Assembly (NCBI RefSeq): GCF_050613145.1
Contig: NZ_CP192507.1
Span: forward strand, 2,666,001-2,730,000
Source of the DNA: Lysinibacillus_B sp050613145
GTDB lineage: Bacteria; Bacillota; Bacilli; Bacillales_A; Planococcaceae
Direction: 5' to 3'
Length of the DNA: 64,000 nucleotides
The notes under the pieces were generated by a model. It searched no databases and was not told the origin of the DNA. It saw nothing but the letters and a program-made list of their open reading frames with translations. Below, piece after piece: positions 1 to 7,234 of this stretch. How positions within the stretch are numbered: position 1 is the stretch's first letter; each line of letters begins with the position of its first letter. A program made the position numbers and the translations under genes.

Positions 1-104
1 TCTACCGTCATGCATGAGAATCTTTCTTTATTTTTAGCCAGGTGTGTTGATTCTCAAAATATTTCCTGTATAGAAGCATGTTTTTAGCAAAAACGTAATC
101 AAAA

Positions 105-335
105 ATGACTTGCCAGTTGATTGGAGCGGAATCGGCGAGACTCCTACGGGAATCGCATGAGCTGAAGACCCCGCAGGAAATTTATTTGCGACGAAAGCGC
201 AGCGACAGGAGCACCGAGGTACGAGCGACGAGGAGGCTGAAGCTATGCCCGTGGAAAGCGAGCCGAATGGAGCGGAAATCAACGGTTACCCAACTGGTAA
301 TATGTGTTTATAAATTTGCTCGTTATGAGTAGCTA
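105..335 (+). repeat. Intergenic repeat family A, copy 1
   Basis: A ~200-bp non-coding element that recurs at 48463-48665 in the same orientation and, shortened, at 8955-9108 in the opposite orientation. Shared blocks include a CCCCGCAGGAAATTTATTTG core, a stretch around GACGAAAGCG.AGCGACAGGA, GCCCGTGGAAAGCGAG, and a tail with CAACGGTTAC. Weak open frames across it are by-products of its composition. It abuts the 3' fragment of a broken gene. Confidence 0.8.
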
Positions 336-464
336 CTTAATTCTGTAGAAAATTTAGAACACTTTATCGATGCATCCATGCAATACGGCACACCTTCGAC
401 GAATATCGTGCTATCTTCACACGAGAAAAAAGTAATTGAACCTTTTGTGATTCAAAATATATAA
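333..464 (+). pseudogene. C-terminal fragment of an unrecognised gene
   Basis: A 43-codon frame opens directly after a stop at the edge of repeat A and ends at a TAA just before a strong hairpin. It reads like real protein (residues such as VENLEHFIDASMQYGTPS then VLSSHEKKVIEPF) but has no start codon or ribosome binding site. It is probably the surviving 3' end of a gene truncated by the adjacent repeat or a deletion. I do not recognise the family. Confidence 0.4.
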
Positions 465-467
465 AAT

Positions 468-510
468 AACTGCCCCTCGAATAATACTGTCTATTATTCG
501 AAGGGCAGTT
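468..510. terminator. Strong bidirectional hairpin
   Basis: Near-perfect 19-bp inverted repeat (arms 468-486 and 492-510, loop CTGTC) between the 3' end of the gene fragment on the plus strand and the 3' end of the convergent minus-strand gene. Runs of T follow at about 520. It likely terminates both. Confidence 0.75.
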
Positions 511-517
511 GATCGTA

Positions 518-880
518 TTATTTTTTCAACATTAAATTATGACGATAACCAAAAATAACGGTACTTACTATAATGATCGGTGCAGTGATAAATATCGCTA
601 AATAGCGGATGAATGTCCAATCCGTTATCGTCTCGTCCAAAATGTTTATCCTTGCAAAACAAGGCACAAATATGACAACAATAAAGACATACACACTCAA
701 CTTCAGCATTGCTTTATGTTTATTTGGATATGCTTGGTGGATATATACAATCGCTACTATTGTAATGAGAAGGACAATACCAATAAATAAAAATAAGATG
801 GATGGAACTTCCTGATTGCTCAAAAATGGTGACCCCAACAATATAAGGGCTACCAATAGAAGACTCGCCACATTTCTCAT
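518..880 (-). CDS. Small integral membrane protein, unknown function
   Basis: A 120-residue protein made almost entirely of four hydrophobic segments (about residues 5-20, 27-48, 61-82 and 90-113) with a basic C-terminus, so an integral membrane protein. A good ribosome binding site (GGGAGGAG) precedes the ATG. It lies downstream of, and in the same direction as, the broken ABC transporter ATPase and could once have been part of that transporter operon, but it has no recognisable permease signature. I do not recognise the family. Confidence 0.6.
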   Translation of the reverse strand: MRNVASLLLVALILLGSPFLSNQEVPSILFLFIGIVLLITIVAIVYIHQAYPNKHKAMLKLSVYVFIVVIFVPCFARINILDETITDWTFIRYLAIFITAPIIIVSTVIFGYRHNLMLKK

Positions 881-956
881 TGCTTCTCCTCCCTTAATAG
901 ATGATCATAATACCTGCCCAAAACATCAAAAAACACTTATCACCTCGCTTCATTTA

Positions 957-1510
957 TTAGTGCGTGCCAAAATAATACACATAGCTATCCTCTAAATTTG
1001 GTTGTACATTTATAGCTGCTGTATGCGGCTTTTCTTGTGATATACATCGAATCGTAATACTAGATTGATTGTATTGGATATTGGAAATGGCATAGCTTAC
1101 CTGATAAGTAGCAAACTCCTGATCAGAAATCGCACATTCCCAAACTTTCCCTTCCAATTCATTTACTAATTGTTTCGGTGGGGCCTGTTGAATCACTTTG
1201 CTGTGATTTAAAAAAATTACGTTTTTTGCAATATACTCGATATCTGACACAATATGAGTCGACAATAAAATTATTTTATTTTGCGCAAGTGTCGATAAAG
1301 TGAAACTTCAATCAGTGGGGGTTTTCTTCATCCCCACTGATTGTTAGTCTTCACCAATCGGGCTTTTACGGGCAGTTGATCTCCTACCTACGCTTCTCGA
1401 CTTTCTTAAACCTTGAGGTGGGAGTCTTACTGCCCGTTAATGCGGGACAAAATCCCTCTCAACCGAATCCGTTCATTTGGATCAAGTCCAGCTGTTGGTT
1501 TATCTAAAAT
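957..1510 (-). pseudogene. ABC transporter ATPase remnant, interrupted
   Basis: Read on the minus strand, 1510-1453 encodes the Walker B/D-loop region (ILDKPTAGLDPNERIRLR) and 1299-957 continues with STLAQNKIILLSTHIVSDIE, the switch-histidine region, followed by the C-terminal tail of an ABC-2 type ATP-binding subunit. A ~150-bp element separates the two parts; removing it rejoins them in frame as RLRGILSTLAQ. An in-frame stop at 1511-1513 and the absence of Walker A and signature motifs show the 5' half is also deleted. The usual glutamate after Walker B Asp is Lys here (LDKPTAG). It is non-functional. Confidence 0.85.
1300..1452 (-). mobile_element. Short transposase-less IS200/IS605-type element
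   Basis: About 150 bp inserted cleanly into the ABC ATPase remnant. On the minus strand it starts near GTCCCGCATTAACGGGCAG and ends near GATTGAAGTTTCAC. It folds into an outer stem (ACGGGCAGT with ACTGCCCGT) around an inner imperfect stem, then a terminal hairpin (AATCAGTGGGG with CCCACTGATT). I recognise this as the right-end structure of IS605/IS1341-type elements, the region from which TnpB guide (omega) RNAs are made. No tnpA or tnpB is present. The exact ends are ambiguous by a few T residues. Confidence 0.7.
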
Positions 1511-1648
1511 TTAGTAGTATTGAAAATCCCCCTACACGCAAAATTCGACTTTCTATGATATATAAAATGGTAAAATTTTATATTTTCATGGATTTTTCGT
1601 CCAAATCCATTTACTATCCGTCTATTATAGTAGAAAGGAGGTTGCCGA

Positions 1649-2152
1649 ATGGAGCTGGAACAATTGATTGAGACTTATAGTGATTACTTGTATCAAATTG
1701 CTTTCATTTATGTGAAGGATGAGCGAATAGCAGAGGAAGTTGTGCAGGATGTCTTTTTTACTTATTACAAAAAGCGTGAACAATTCCAAGGAAAAAGTTC
1801 CTTGAAAACCTATTTAGTGAAAATGACGATTAATCGGAGCTATGATTATTTACGAAGCTGGAAGGCACGGTCGTTACCATTATTTCAGCTATTTGAGTCA
1901 AAGGTGGAGCGAGCCGATCAACCGCTTTTGAAAAAGGAAACACGGGGTGAAGTCGTATCAGCTGTGTTAACATTGCCTGTTAAATATCGAGAGGTGCTCT
2001 TATTTTATTACTATGAGCATATGACGACAAAGGAGATTGCACAATTTCTTGCTACACCGGAATCGACTATTAAATCTCGATTACAACGTGCTCGTCAGGA
2101 GCTGAAGCCAAAACTTGCTAAAATCGACTGGGAGGTGTTATTTGATGAATAA
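1649..2152 (+). CDS. ECF-type RNA polymerase sigma factor
   Basis: A 167-residue sigma-70 family factor of ECF size. Region 2 spans about residues 1-70 (YVKDERIAEEVVQDVFFTYY, then KTYLVKMTINRSYDYLRSW) and region 4 about 105-155, ending in a helix-turn-helix (MTTKEIAQFLATPESTIKSR). The ATG follows an AAAGGAGG ribosome binding site. The stop codon overlaps the start of the next gene by eight bases, so sigma factor and membrane partner are translationally coupled, as in ECF sigma/anti-sigma pairs. The regulon is unknown. Confidence 0.9.
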   Translation: MELEQLIETYSDYLYQIAFIYVKDERIAEEVVQDVFFTYYKKREQFQGKSSLKTYLVKMTINRSYDYLRSWKARSLPLFQLFESKVERADQPLLKKETRGEVVSAVLTLPVKYREVLLFYYYEHMTTKEIAQFLATPESTIKSRLQRARQELKPKLAKIDWEVLFDE

Positions 2153-2999
2153 TGAGTTAAATAAATTTGAACAACAGCTAAAAGAAATCCGTTTATCGGC
2201 CGCACAAAAAAAGCAGCTACAAACAACGATTTATACAAAACGTGCGCCAAAAAACTATACATATCCTGCTGTCCTCACCTCATTTATAGCAATGACCCTT
2301 TTTCTATTATTTATCTCACTACAGCCTAGTAGTGAAAATGCGATCGTTACAGCGAGTGATGCAGGTGAATCATTTATCAGTGACATGCCGAAAAATATAA
2401 TCCAATGGGGTGTTGCTACACTCATCTCTTTTGTATTAGCCGGCGTATTCGCTGTTCTTTTACTATTCAAATCTACACGTTGGAATAATGCACGTGCTAT
2501 TCAATATGGTCGACGCTTATTGACATTCAAGAAAAATCACCATTTGATTTTGTTTATTTTTGCGATTGGACTGTTTTTATGTATAGCAAGTGGCGCTGTA
2601 ATCGTAACGGAATCCCTTTCTATCCTGCACGGTTATTTCCTGTTACTTTATAACATTCATGCCACACTTCTTTTATTATGGGTTGTAAAAGATGCGCCTC
2701 ATCCTACTTGCCCATGTTGCAAAGAACCGTTACCAAAAAAATTCATCATTAGGAGACTGCGATATTCTGCTAAGGAAACATGTCCGTATTGCGATGAAAG
2801 ACTTTATCTTACAAAACAATCTAAAAGAAAGTTTTACCTTGCTTCAGGGCTATTTCTTTTAGGGTATGTTGTATTTGGATTACTAGGTATTCCGTTATCT
2901 ATTTTAATTGGGATATTGGGTTGGTACTCCGTTATTTTCAGTATTGTTCTGCCTCCATATTTAGCTCAGTTTACGGATGATCCACAATACCTTTGGTAA
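2145..2999 (+). CDS. Membrane protein, putative anti-sigma partner with zinc ribbon
   Basis: 284 residues from an ATG inside the sigma-factor end, preceded by GGGAGG. A short soluble N-terminus (about 38 residues) is followed by four hydrophobic segments, a cysteine knuckle pair (CPCC and CPYC, about 22 residues apart, around 190-220) fitting a zinc ribbon, and two further membrane segments. Genomic coupling suggests it holds the sigma factor at the membrane. However, it lacks the usual ZAS HxxxCxxC motif, so the anti-sigma role is inferred from position only. Confidence 0.6.
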   Translation: MNNELNKFEQQLKEIRLSAAQKKQLQTTIYTKRAPKNYTYPAVLTSFIAMTLFLLFISLQPSSENAIVTASDAGESFISDMPKNIIQWGVATLISFVLAGVFAVLLLFKSTRWNNARAIQYGRRLLTFKKNHHLILFIFAIGLFLCIASGAVIVTESLSILHGYFLLLYNIHATLLLLWVVKDAPHPTCPCCKEPLPKKFIIRRLRYSAKETCPYCDERLYLTKQSKRKFYLASGLFLLGYVVFGLLGIPLSILIGILGWYSVIFSIVLPPYLAQFTDDPQYLW

Positions 3000-3071
3000 A
3001 AAAAATATAGTACTAGCTAGTCTTTATATAAAAATGGAAATACCGATACAATATGGAAAGGGGGTGGCAAT

Positions 3072-3899
3072 ATGCGTATTGGCGATTGGTCTGCAATGGG
3101 GATGATGATGTATAGTCATTACCAGCGGAATATGAATGCGATGAATAAGGCTCTTCTCCGCATTTCATCGGGGTATCGTATTAATAGTGCCGCTGACGAT
3201 CCAGCAGGGTTGGCTATTTCTGAAAAAATGCGGGCTCAAATTAGAGGGTTAAATATGGCGAGTAAAAATATTCAAGACGGGATGTCCTTGTTGCAAACAG
3301 CAGAAGGTGCCTTAAACGAAACACATGCGATGATTCAACGCATGCGTGAGCTATCCGTACAAGCTGCCAATGACACGCTAACTGATGCAGACCGTGAGCT
3401 ACTCGACATCGAATTCCAGCAGTTAAAAGAAGAAATCACACGTGTGTCAAAAGATACAGAATTCAATACAAAAACACTATTAAATGGGGATCATGCTAGT
3501 GACCCACTCAAAATTCAAGTCGGTGCGAATAGTGGACAGTCTATTGATATTTTTATTAATGGTATGAGCGGAGCAGCAATTGGTCTCGATGGCTTGGATA
3601 TAAAAACGAGAGAAAATGCAGATGCAGCCATTTCAGCATTAGATGACTCATTAAAAAATGTATCCCATGAGCGTGCACGATTAGGTGCTTATTCTAATCG
3701 CTTAGAGCATGCCTATAATGTGACTGAAAACACAGCAGAAAACTTAACAGCTGCTGAATCTCGCATTCGTGATGCTGATATTGCAAAAGAAATGATGAAT
3801 ATGACAAAGGCAAGTATTTTGATGCAAGCGGCTATGTATGCAATGACTTTGCATAGACAACAAGCTTTTTCCATTTTGCAGTTGTTGAATCCAAAATAA
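3072..3899 (+). CDS. Divergent flagellin-like protein
   Basis: 275 residues with the conserved flagellin N-terminal D0/D1 region (LLRISSGYRINSAADDPAGLAISEKMRAQIRG) and the C-terminal D1 region (RLGAYSNRLEHAYN ... ESRIRDADIAKEMM). The hypervariable centre is almost absent. The first 30 residues are unusual (MRIGDWSAMGMMMYSHYQRN instead of the usual MRINxNxxALN), and the last 25 (AMYAMTLHRQQAFSILQLLNP) differ from the usual AQANQxPQxVLQLL. It sits alone, far from any flagellar gene in this window. GGAAAGGGGGTGGC serves as ribosome binding site. It may be a minor filament or secreted flagellin paralogue. Confidence 0.85.
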   Translation: MRIGDWSAMGMMMYSHYQRNMNAMNKALLRISSGYRINSAADDPAGLAISEKMRAQIRGLNMASKNIQDGMSLLQTAEGALNETHAMIQRMRELSVQAANDTLTDADRELLDIEFQQLKEEITRVSKDTEFNTKTLLNGDHASDPLKIQVGANSGQSIDIFINGMSGAAIGLDGLDIKTRENADAAISALDDSLKNVSHERARLGAYSNRLEHAYNVTENTAENLTAAESRIRDADIAKEMMNMTKASILMQAAMYAMTLHRQQAFSILQLLNPK

Positions 3900-3909
3900 C
3901 AATAGTCGA

Positions 3910-3950
3910 TTAGGTGCCTTCGCTTAGAAAAGACAACTAGGCACCTTTCT
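3910..3950 (+). terminator. Terminator of the flagellin-like gene
   Basis: TTAGGTGCCT and AGGCACCT arms around a 20-base loop, followed by TTTCTTTT, between convergent genes. Confidence 0.65.
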
Positions 3951-3951
3951 T

Positions 3952-4398
3952 TTACCTTACTTCTTTTTGAAAAAAGCGCGTATAAACAAGAAATAAAATG
4001 AGTAGGACTGCTATCGTACCTAAAACAGACATTGTATAGGCGGATACTCCTCTGTTGTAAGTGTACTCCCCTTCCCTTACAGCCTTTCTATACTTTCCAT
4101 TCCCTTCGTTTACAGCGATTGCTACATCTGTGCTAATTCCTTCAATTGAATAGTATTTTGTTCCTTTTCTATAGGTGTTTGAAAAGTTGCCACCATACTG
4201 TTCCATATCCGAATAGTTCGTTACATGACCAATTTCATCATTTATATGTGTGACGTACTCATCACTTATGACATAAAGATGGTCATCCCATACAACAAAT
4301 GAATACGCCCAACTTGTACTTAATGCTTGGCTCGGTAAATAAAAAATCATGAATGTAACTAGTAAACTTGTAGCAGCTACTAACGGTTTACTCCGCAT
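3952..4398 (-). CDS. Secreted or membrane-anchored protein, unknown
   Basis: 148 residues. An N-terminal hydrophobic segment (about 8-26, signal peptide or anchor) precedes an extracytoplasmic domain rich in Tyr and Asp, and a second membrane helix (about 121-140) lies close to a short basic tail (FFQKEVR). Such a layout suggests an outward-facing domain anchored at both ends or signal-cleaved and C-anchored. A GGAGGGAG ribosome binding site precedes the ATG. No family is recognised and there is no obvious operon partner. Confidence 0.6.
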   Translation of the reverse strand: MRSKPLVAATSLLVTFMIFYLPSQALSTSWAYSFVVWDDHLYVISDEYVTHINDEIGHVTNYSDMEQYGGNFSNTYRKGTKYYSIEGISTDVAIAVNEGNGKYRKAVREGEYTYNRGVSAYTMSVLGTIAVLLILFLVYTRFFQKEVR

Positions 4399-4647
4399 AC
4401 GCTCCCTCCTTTGCCGTTCGTTCTTGTTATAAATTTAGACTGTTAACTGGAGAGAAAGTTACGTTATTTTTGAATTTATTAAAAATATTTTGGTATATAA
4501 AGGAAGTTGGTTTACGTATTTGTTTGCAACACTAGTAATAGTTTTTTTTAATAGAGTCATGTTAAGAGGCATAATATCGACAAATAGAGTTATACTAACT
4601 GCGGTTTCACATTAGAAATCTTCATAATTATTAAGGAGGAGATACCG

Positions 4648-4800
4648 ATGAGCAAGAAGGACTATTTAGATCCAAAATCTCAGAAGATCCACCAGAACTG
4701 GACCAATATCAAGCACGCTAAATCTCAAGTAAATGGACAAACGGAGATTTCTCTCCATAACCAAATATTGAGATCAGAAGCAAAAGCTCGACAGTTTTAA
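4648..4800 (+). CDS. YpzG-like small protein
   Basis: A 50-residue protein with a very good ribosome binding site (AAGGAGGAG, seven bases from ATG) and its own terminator. The sequence starts MSKKDYLDPKSQKIHQNW and contains KHAKSQVNGQTE, which resembles the short hydrophilic YpzG-like family of Bacillales; family assignment is from memory of its HSxVNGET-like motif. Function is unknown, and small basic proteins of this type are often expressed late or in sporulation. Confidence 0.75.
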   Translation: MSKKDYLDPKSQKIHQNWTNIKHAKSQVNGQTEISLHNQILRSEAKARQF

Positions 4801-4827
4801 AATATTATGAAGAATTCAGTGAAATCC

Positions 4828-4858
4828 AACCCGGAATTTAGTTTCCGGGTTTTTGTTT
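4828..4858 (+). terminator. Terminator after the YpzG-like gene
   Basis: AACCCGGAA / TTCCGGGTT stem with a short AT loop, followed by TTTTGTTTGTTTT. Confidence 0.8.
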
Positions 4859-4863
4859 GTTTT

Positions 4864-4942
4864 GTACCGGGGAGAAAGGTGGTACAACGCTGGTACGTAC
4901 CCGGTACATCCCCGGTACAATGGTGGTACCTCGGTGGCACCC
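4864..4942. repeat. GGTACC-rich palindromic cluster, copy 1
   Basis: About 80 bp composed of overlapping GGTAC/GTACC and GGTGGTACC palindromes (TGGTACGTACCCGGTAC, CCCCGGTACA, GGTGGTACC, GGTGGCACCC). A related cluster lies at 15195-15257. Both occupy the gap between two convergent gene ends, so they may act as transcription barriers or double-stranded RNA hairpins. Confidence 0.75.
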
Positions 4943-4944
4943 AG

Positions 4945-5127
4945 CTACGAATTCCTCCTTCGCATATCCCGCAGCATAGCGGAGACAATACGTATTATAA
5001 AATAGGAAGTGCCAACTAAACCGACAATTCCCACAATAATTAAAAGCGGGATTTGACCGGAAAATATCATACCGAGGATAAACATCACAAAGAAAAATAA
5101 CACTCCAATAATATTGGCGATGGACAA
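4945..5127 (-). CDS. Small two-helix membrane protein, unknown
   Basis: Sixty residues beginning at a TTG that follows a GGGGAGG ribosome binding site at good spacing; an upstream ATG at 5196 has no such site. Two hydrophobic helices (about residues 2-20 and 26-46) are followed by a basic C-terminus (MLRDMRRRNS), indicating a cytoplasmic tail. No family is recognised. It is convergent with the YpzG-like gene across the GGTACC cluster. Confidence 0.6.
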   Translation of the reverse strand: MSIANIIGVLFFFVMFILGMIFSGQIPLLIIVGIVGLVGTSYFIIRIVSAMLRDMRRRNS

Positions 5128-5207
5128 ATGAGTAGCCTCCCCTCTCTGCTTATTGATTGTATAGCTCAAAAAAAGAAAATTATTCATTGCTTTCATACTA
5201 AAATAAA

Positions 5208-5242
5208 AAAATCAAGATCACATAATGAGCAATCTTGATTTT
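5208..5242. terminator. Hairpin AAAATCAAGAT / ATCTTGATTTT
   Basis: An 11-bp inverted repeat with U-rich flanks on both sides lies between two minus-strand genes. It most likely ends transcription of the phage-type gene upstream. Confidence 0.6.
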
Positions 5243-5539
5243 CTATATGTATATGCACAGTACAAACTGCCTGGCGGATTACAGATGGTCCTGATTAGTC
5301 ATTACCTCAACCAGTGCCCCAGGATTTGAAAGAGGCTTTAGCGTTAAACTTTTAACGTTGATGTTTTAAGAACTTTGAAGCGTGAATTTTAACTTTTAAA
5401 CTTTAAGCTTTGAGCCTTTATTTTATTAAGTGTATTAGTTGATTAAAAGTATTTTAAATTGGTGTTCATTATTTTAACTCGTGCACACCAAAAACGAGTG
5501 ACTAATCGTTTTCTGTTTTCGCAAGACTATGCAAAGGAT
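5243..5539. other. AT-rich intergenic region without a gene
   Basis: About 300 bp between the hairpin and the phage-type gene. Around 5340-5420 there are several short degenerate repeats of AACTTTTAA/ACTTTAA type (for example GTTAAACTTTTAACGTT, TTAACTTTTAAACTTTAAG). No start codon with a ribosome binding site, RNA gene or clear promoter is visible. Confidence 0.5.
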
Positions 5540-6175
5540 TTATTGTTGTACTTCGATAAATGTTGTCGCATTTGATTCAGAGAGTACCGCATCTACTTCT
5601 GATTCAAATTCGTCAATCTTCGCTTCTAATGTATCGATTACCTTCTTTACATTTAATGGGTCGAGTAATTCATACTCGTTCCGTTTCATAAAGGTTTCCG
5701 TATGTAGCTTTACTTCTTCAGGTGATTGCTTGTCTTTATTCCCTAAAATATTCACTAAATATGTTTCAAGCTTTTCGGGTAAGGCATTGTTGTTCATTGC
5801 TACTCTTTGCATTGCACTAATATATTGCTTATGCATCATGCCCAATAACTCTTTTTCATATTGAATCGATTGCTTTCGTTCAATCGCTTCTGCAACCGTC
5901 ATTTGTTGGTTACTGACTTTGACTATTGTTTTCGCATTTGATTCCACAACTAATGCTTTTAATCGATTTCGATAGGCGATTAACCCTACTACTTTATCAT
6001 ATGAGCCTTGCATATTTTTCATAAACTCATCTATGTCAACACCACTGATTTTTGTCTCGCTTTTGCGATGGGCTGCGGCAGCCATTACTTGTCCTGTAGC
6101 GCTCTCAATTCGGTTATGTAACATCTTTAGTTCTGTTAATGCACGATGAATTGTCATTTTCTTCAATTCCGTCAA
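5540..6175 (-). CDS. Orphan phage-type conserved protein
   Basis: 211 residues starting at TTG behind AAGAGGCG. Hallmark stretches are MTIHRALTELKMLHNRIE near the start, the middle motif VSNQQMTVAEAIERKQSIQYEK, and the end motif DPLNVKKVIDTLEAKIDEFESEVD followed by LSESNATTFIE. I know this pattern from a conserved hypothetical family in Bacillus and Lactobacillus siphophages and prophages. It is predicted to be helical and probably coiled-coil at both ends. No other phage gene is near, so it is a stray or domesticated copy. Function is unknown. Confidence 0.7.
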   Translation of the reverse strand: MTELKKMTIHRALTELKMLHNRIESATGQVMAAAAHRKSETKISGVDIDEFMKNMQGSYDKVVGLIAYRNRLKALVVESNAKTIVKVSNQQMTVAEAIERKQSIQYEKELLGMMHKQYISAMQRVAMNNNALPEKLETYLVNILGNKDKQSPEEVKLHTETFMKRNEYELLDPLNVKKVIDTLEAKIDEFESEVDAVLSESNATTFIEVQQ

Positions 6176-6387
6176 TTGTATCGCCTCTTTCGAAAAGATT
6201 TGTAAGCACCGTATTACTATACTATAACAAAAAACATTTTTTCAAATAATAGGTTATACATTTGGATTTGATTTTATGATAGTTTTAAAATTTCACAATT
6301 AATTATAGAAGAAAACCGAAAAATCCGAGAGGTTATGCTCCAAGTTTATCAAAATGTAATCTGGTCATATCACTTCTGCCTACCTCA

Positions 6388-6822
6388 TTATTTTACCTCA
6401 ACATCGAATATAAAAGTGATTACACCTTGTTGCCATTCTGCCATTACTTCATACATGTAATACCCTTCATCAGCTGGTAGTGTTAGCTCATTTTCCTTCA
6501 CATCTACTGTTGTAAGTTTCTTCTCTTGATCGTGTTGATACACTAAAATGGAGAGCGGCTTTTTTTCGAAGCTGAATTTTAATTTACTATTTTTAGCAAC
6601 AGATATGTTTTGAAGTTCCTCAGCTCGCTCGTATATCGTGTTAACTGGGATATGTTTCATTTCAATATTTTTTTCTTTCCATTCGTATTGATAAGATTCC
6701 ATAGGATATTCCTGATTGTCTATAATCATTTTTCCAGATGGAACTTCATGAGCATTGCTCATACTAGAATTGCACGCAATCAGAAAAACGGAAAATAACA
6801 CCAATAAAATAACCCTTTTCAT
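6388..6822 (-). CDS. Putative lipoprotein
   Basis: 144 residues from an ATG behind AAAGAGGAAC. The N-terminus is a type II signal peptide: MKRVILLVLFSVFLIAC, with a LIAC lipobox and Cys17 as lipidation site. An extracellular beta-rich domain of about 125 residues follows. It could be a small ligand-binding or stress lipoprotein. No family is recognised and the neighbours give no clue. An in-frame ATG 17 codons upstream would bury the signal peptide and has no ribosome binding site. Confidence 0.75.
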   Translation of the reverse strand: MKRVILLVLFSVFLIACNSSMSNAHEVPSGKMIIDNQEYPMESYQYEWKEKNIEMKHIPVNTIYERAEELQNISVAKNSKLKFSFEKKPLSILVYQHDQEKKLTTVDVKENELTLPADEGYYMYEVMAEWQQGVITFIFDVEVK

Positions 6823-7018
6823 TATGTTCCTCTTTTCTATTAAATGAGTATAACAGGCAGATACAATATACATTAAAGAACGGAATAATACGACAGACTA
6901 ATTACCTAAAAACCATAATATGTATAATTTAGTGATTTATTATTACACAGTTATTCATTTTACAAAAAACACATGAAGAGAATTATCACCATAACTTGAG
7001 GTTTATTTCCGTTCAAAT

Positions 7019-7195
7019 TTATTTGTAATGAAAGAGGAACAAATGAGCGATTTTTGCGATCCACTCAATGAATTTCAGCTTTTTTTTTAACTGTGCTCGC
7101 CCTTTCGACAGGCGGGATTTTACGGTACTCTCTGGGACTTGTAACAAAGCAGCAATTTTCTTAATGTTCAATCCTTCTAAAAGGACGAAAAAAAA
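7019..7195 (-). pseudogene. Remnant of a second ECF sigma factor (region 4)
   Basis: On the minus strand this encodes FFVLLEGLNIKKIAALLQ and PESTVKSRLSKGRAQLKKKL, followed by a tail ending in HLFLFHYK and a TAA. This is the region 4 helix-turn-helix of an ECF sigma factor. The 5' part is missing: the reading frame runs straight into the tyrS terminator. There is no start codon or ribosome binding site, so it is a truncated relic. Confidence 0.75.
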
Positions 7196-7219
7196 CGGAT
7201 TTTTTTCAAATCCGTTTTC
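7185..7219 (-). terminator. tyrS terminator
   Basis: AAACGGATTT / AAATCCGTTT stem followed on the minus strand by a run of eight T residues. Confidence 0.85.
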
Positions 7220-7234
7220 ATGTGGATTGCCTCT

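Noticed and set aside
105..332. 75-codon plus-strand protein gene
   Set aside because: It lies wholly in repeat A, has no ribosome binding site, and the frame is not kept in the other copies.
503..514. Third IS605-type end (GGGCAGTTGATC shared with 1300-1452)
   Set aside because: Only 12 bases match and they are part of a different perfect hairpin; chance similarity cannot be excluded.
1477..1671. 64-codon plus-strand gene before the ECF sigma factor
   Set aside because: Antisense to the ABC relic, then running through the sigma gene leader and its start; no binding site.
5540..6175. Prophage
   Set aside because: Only a single phage-type gene; no integrase, portal, capsid, tail or lysis genes and no attachment-site repeats seen.
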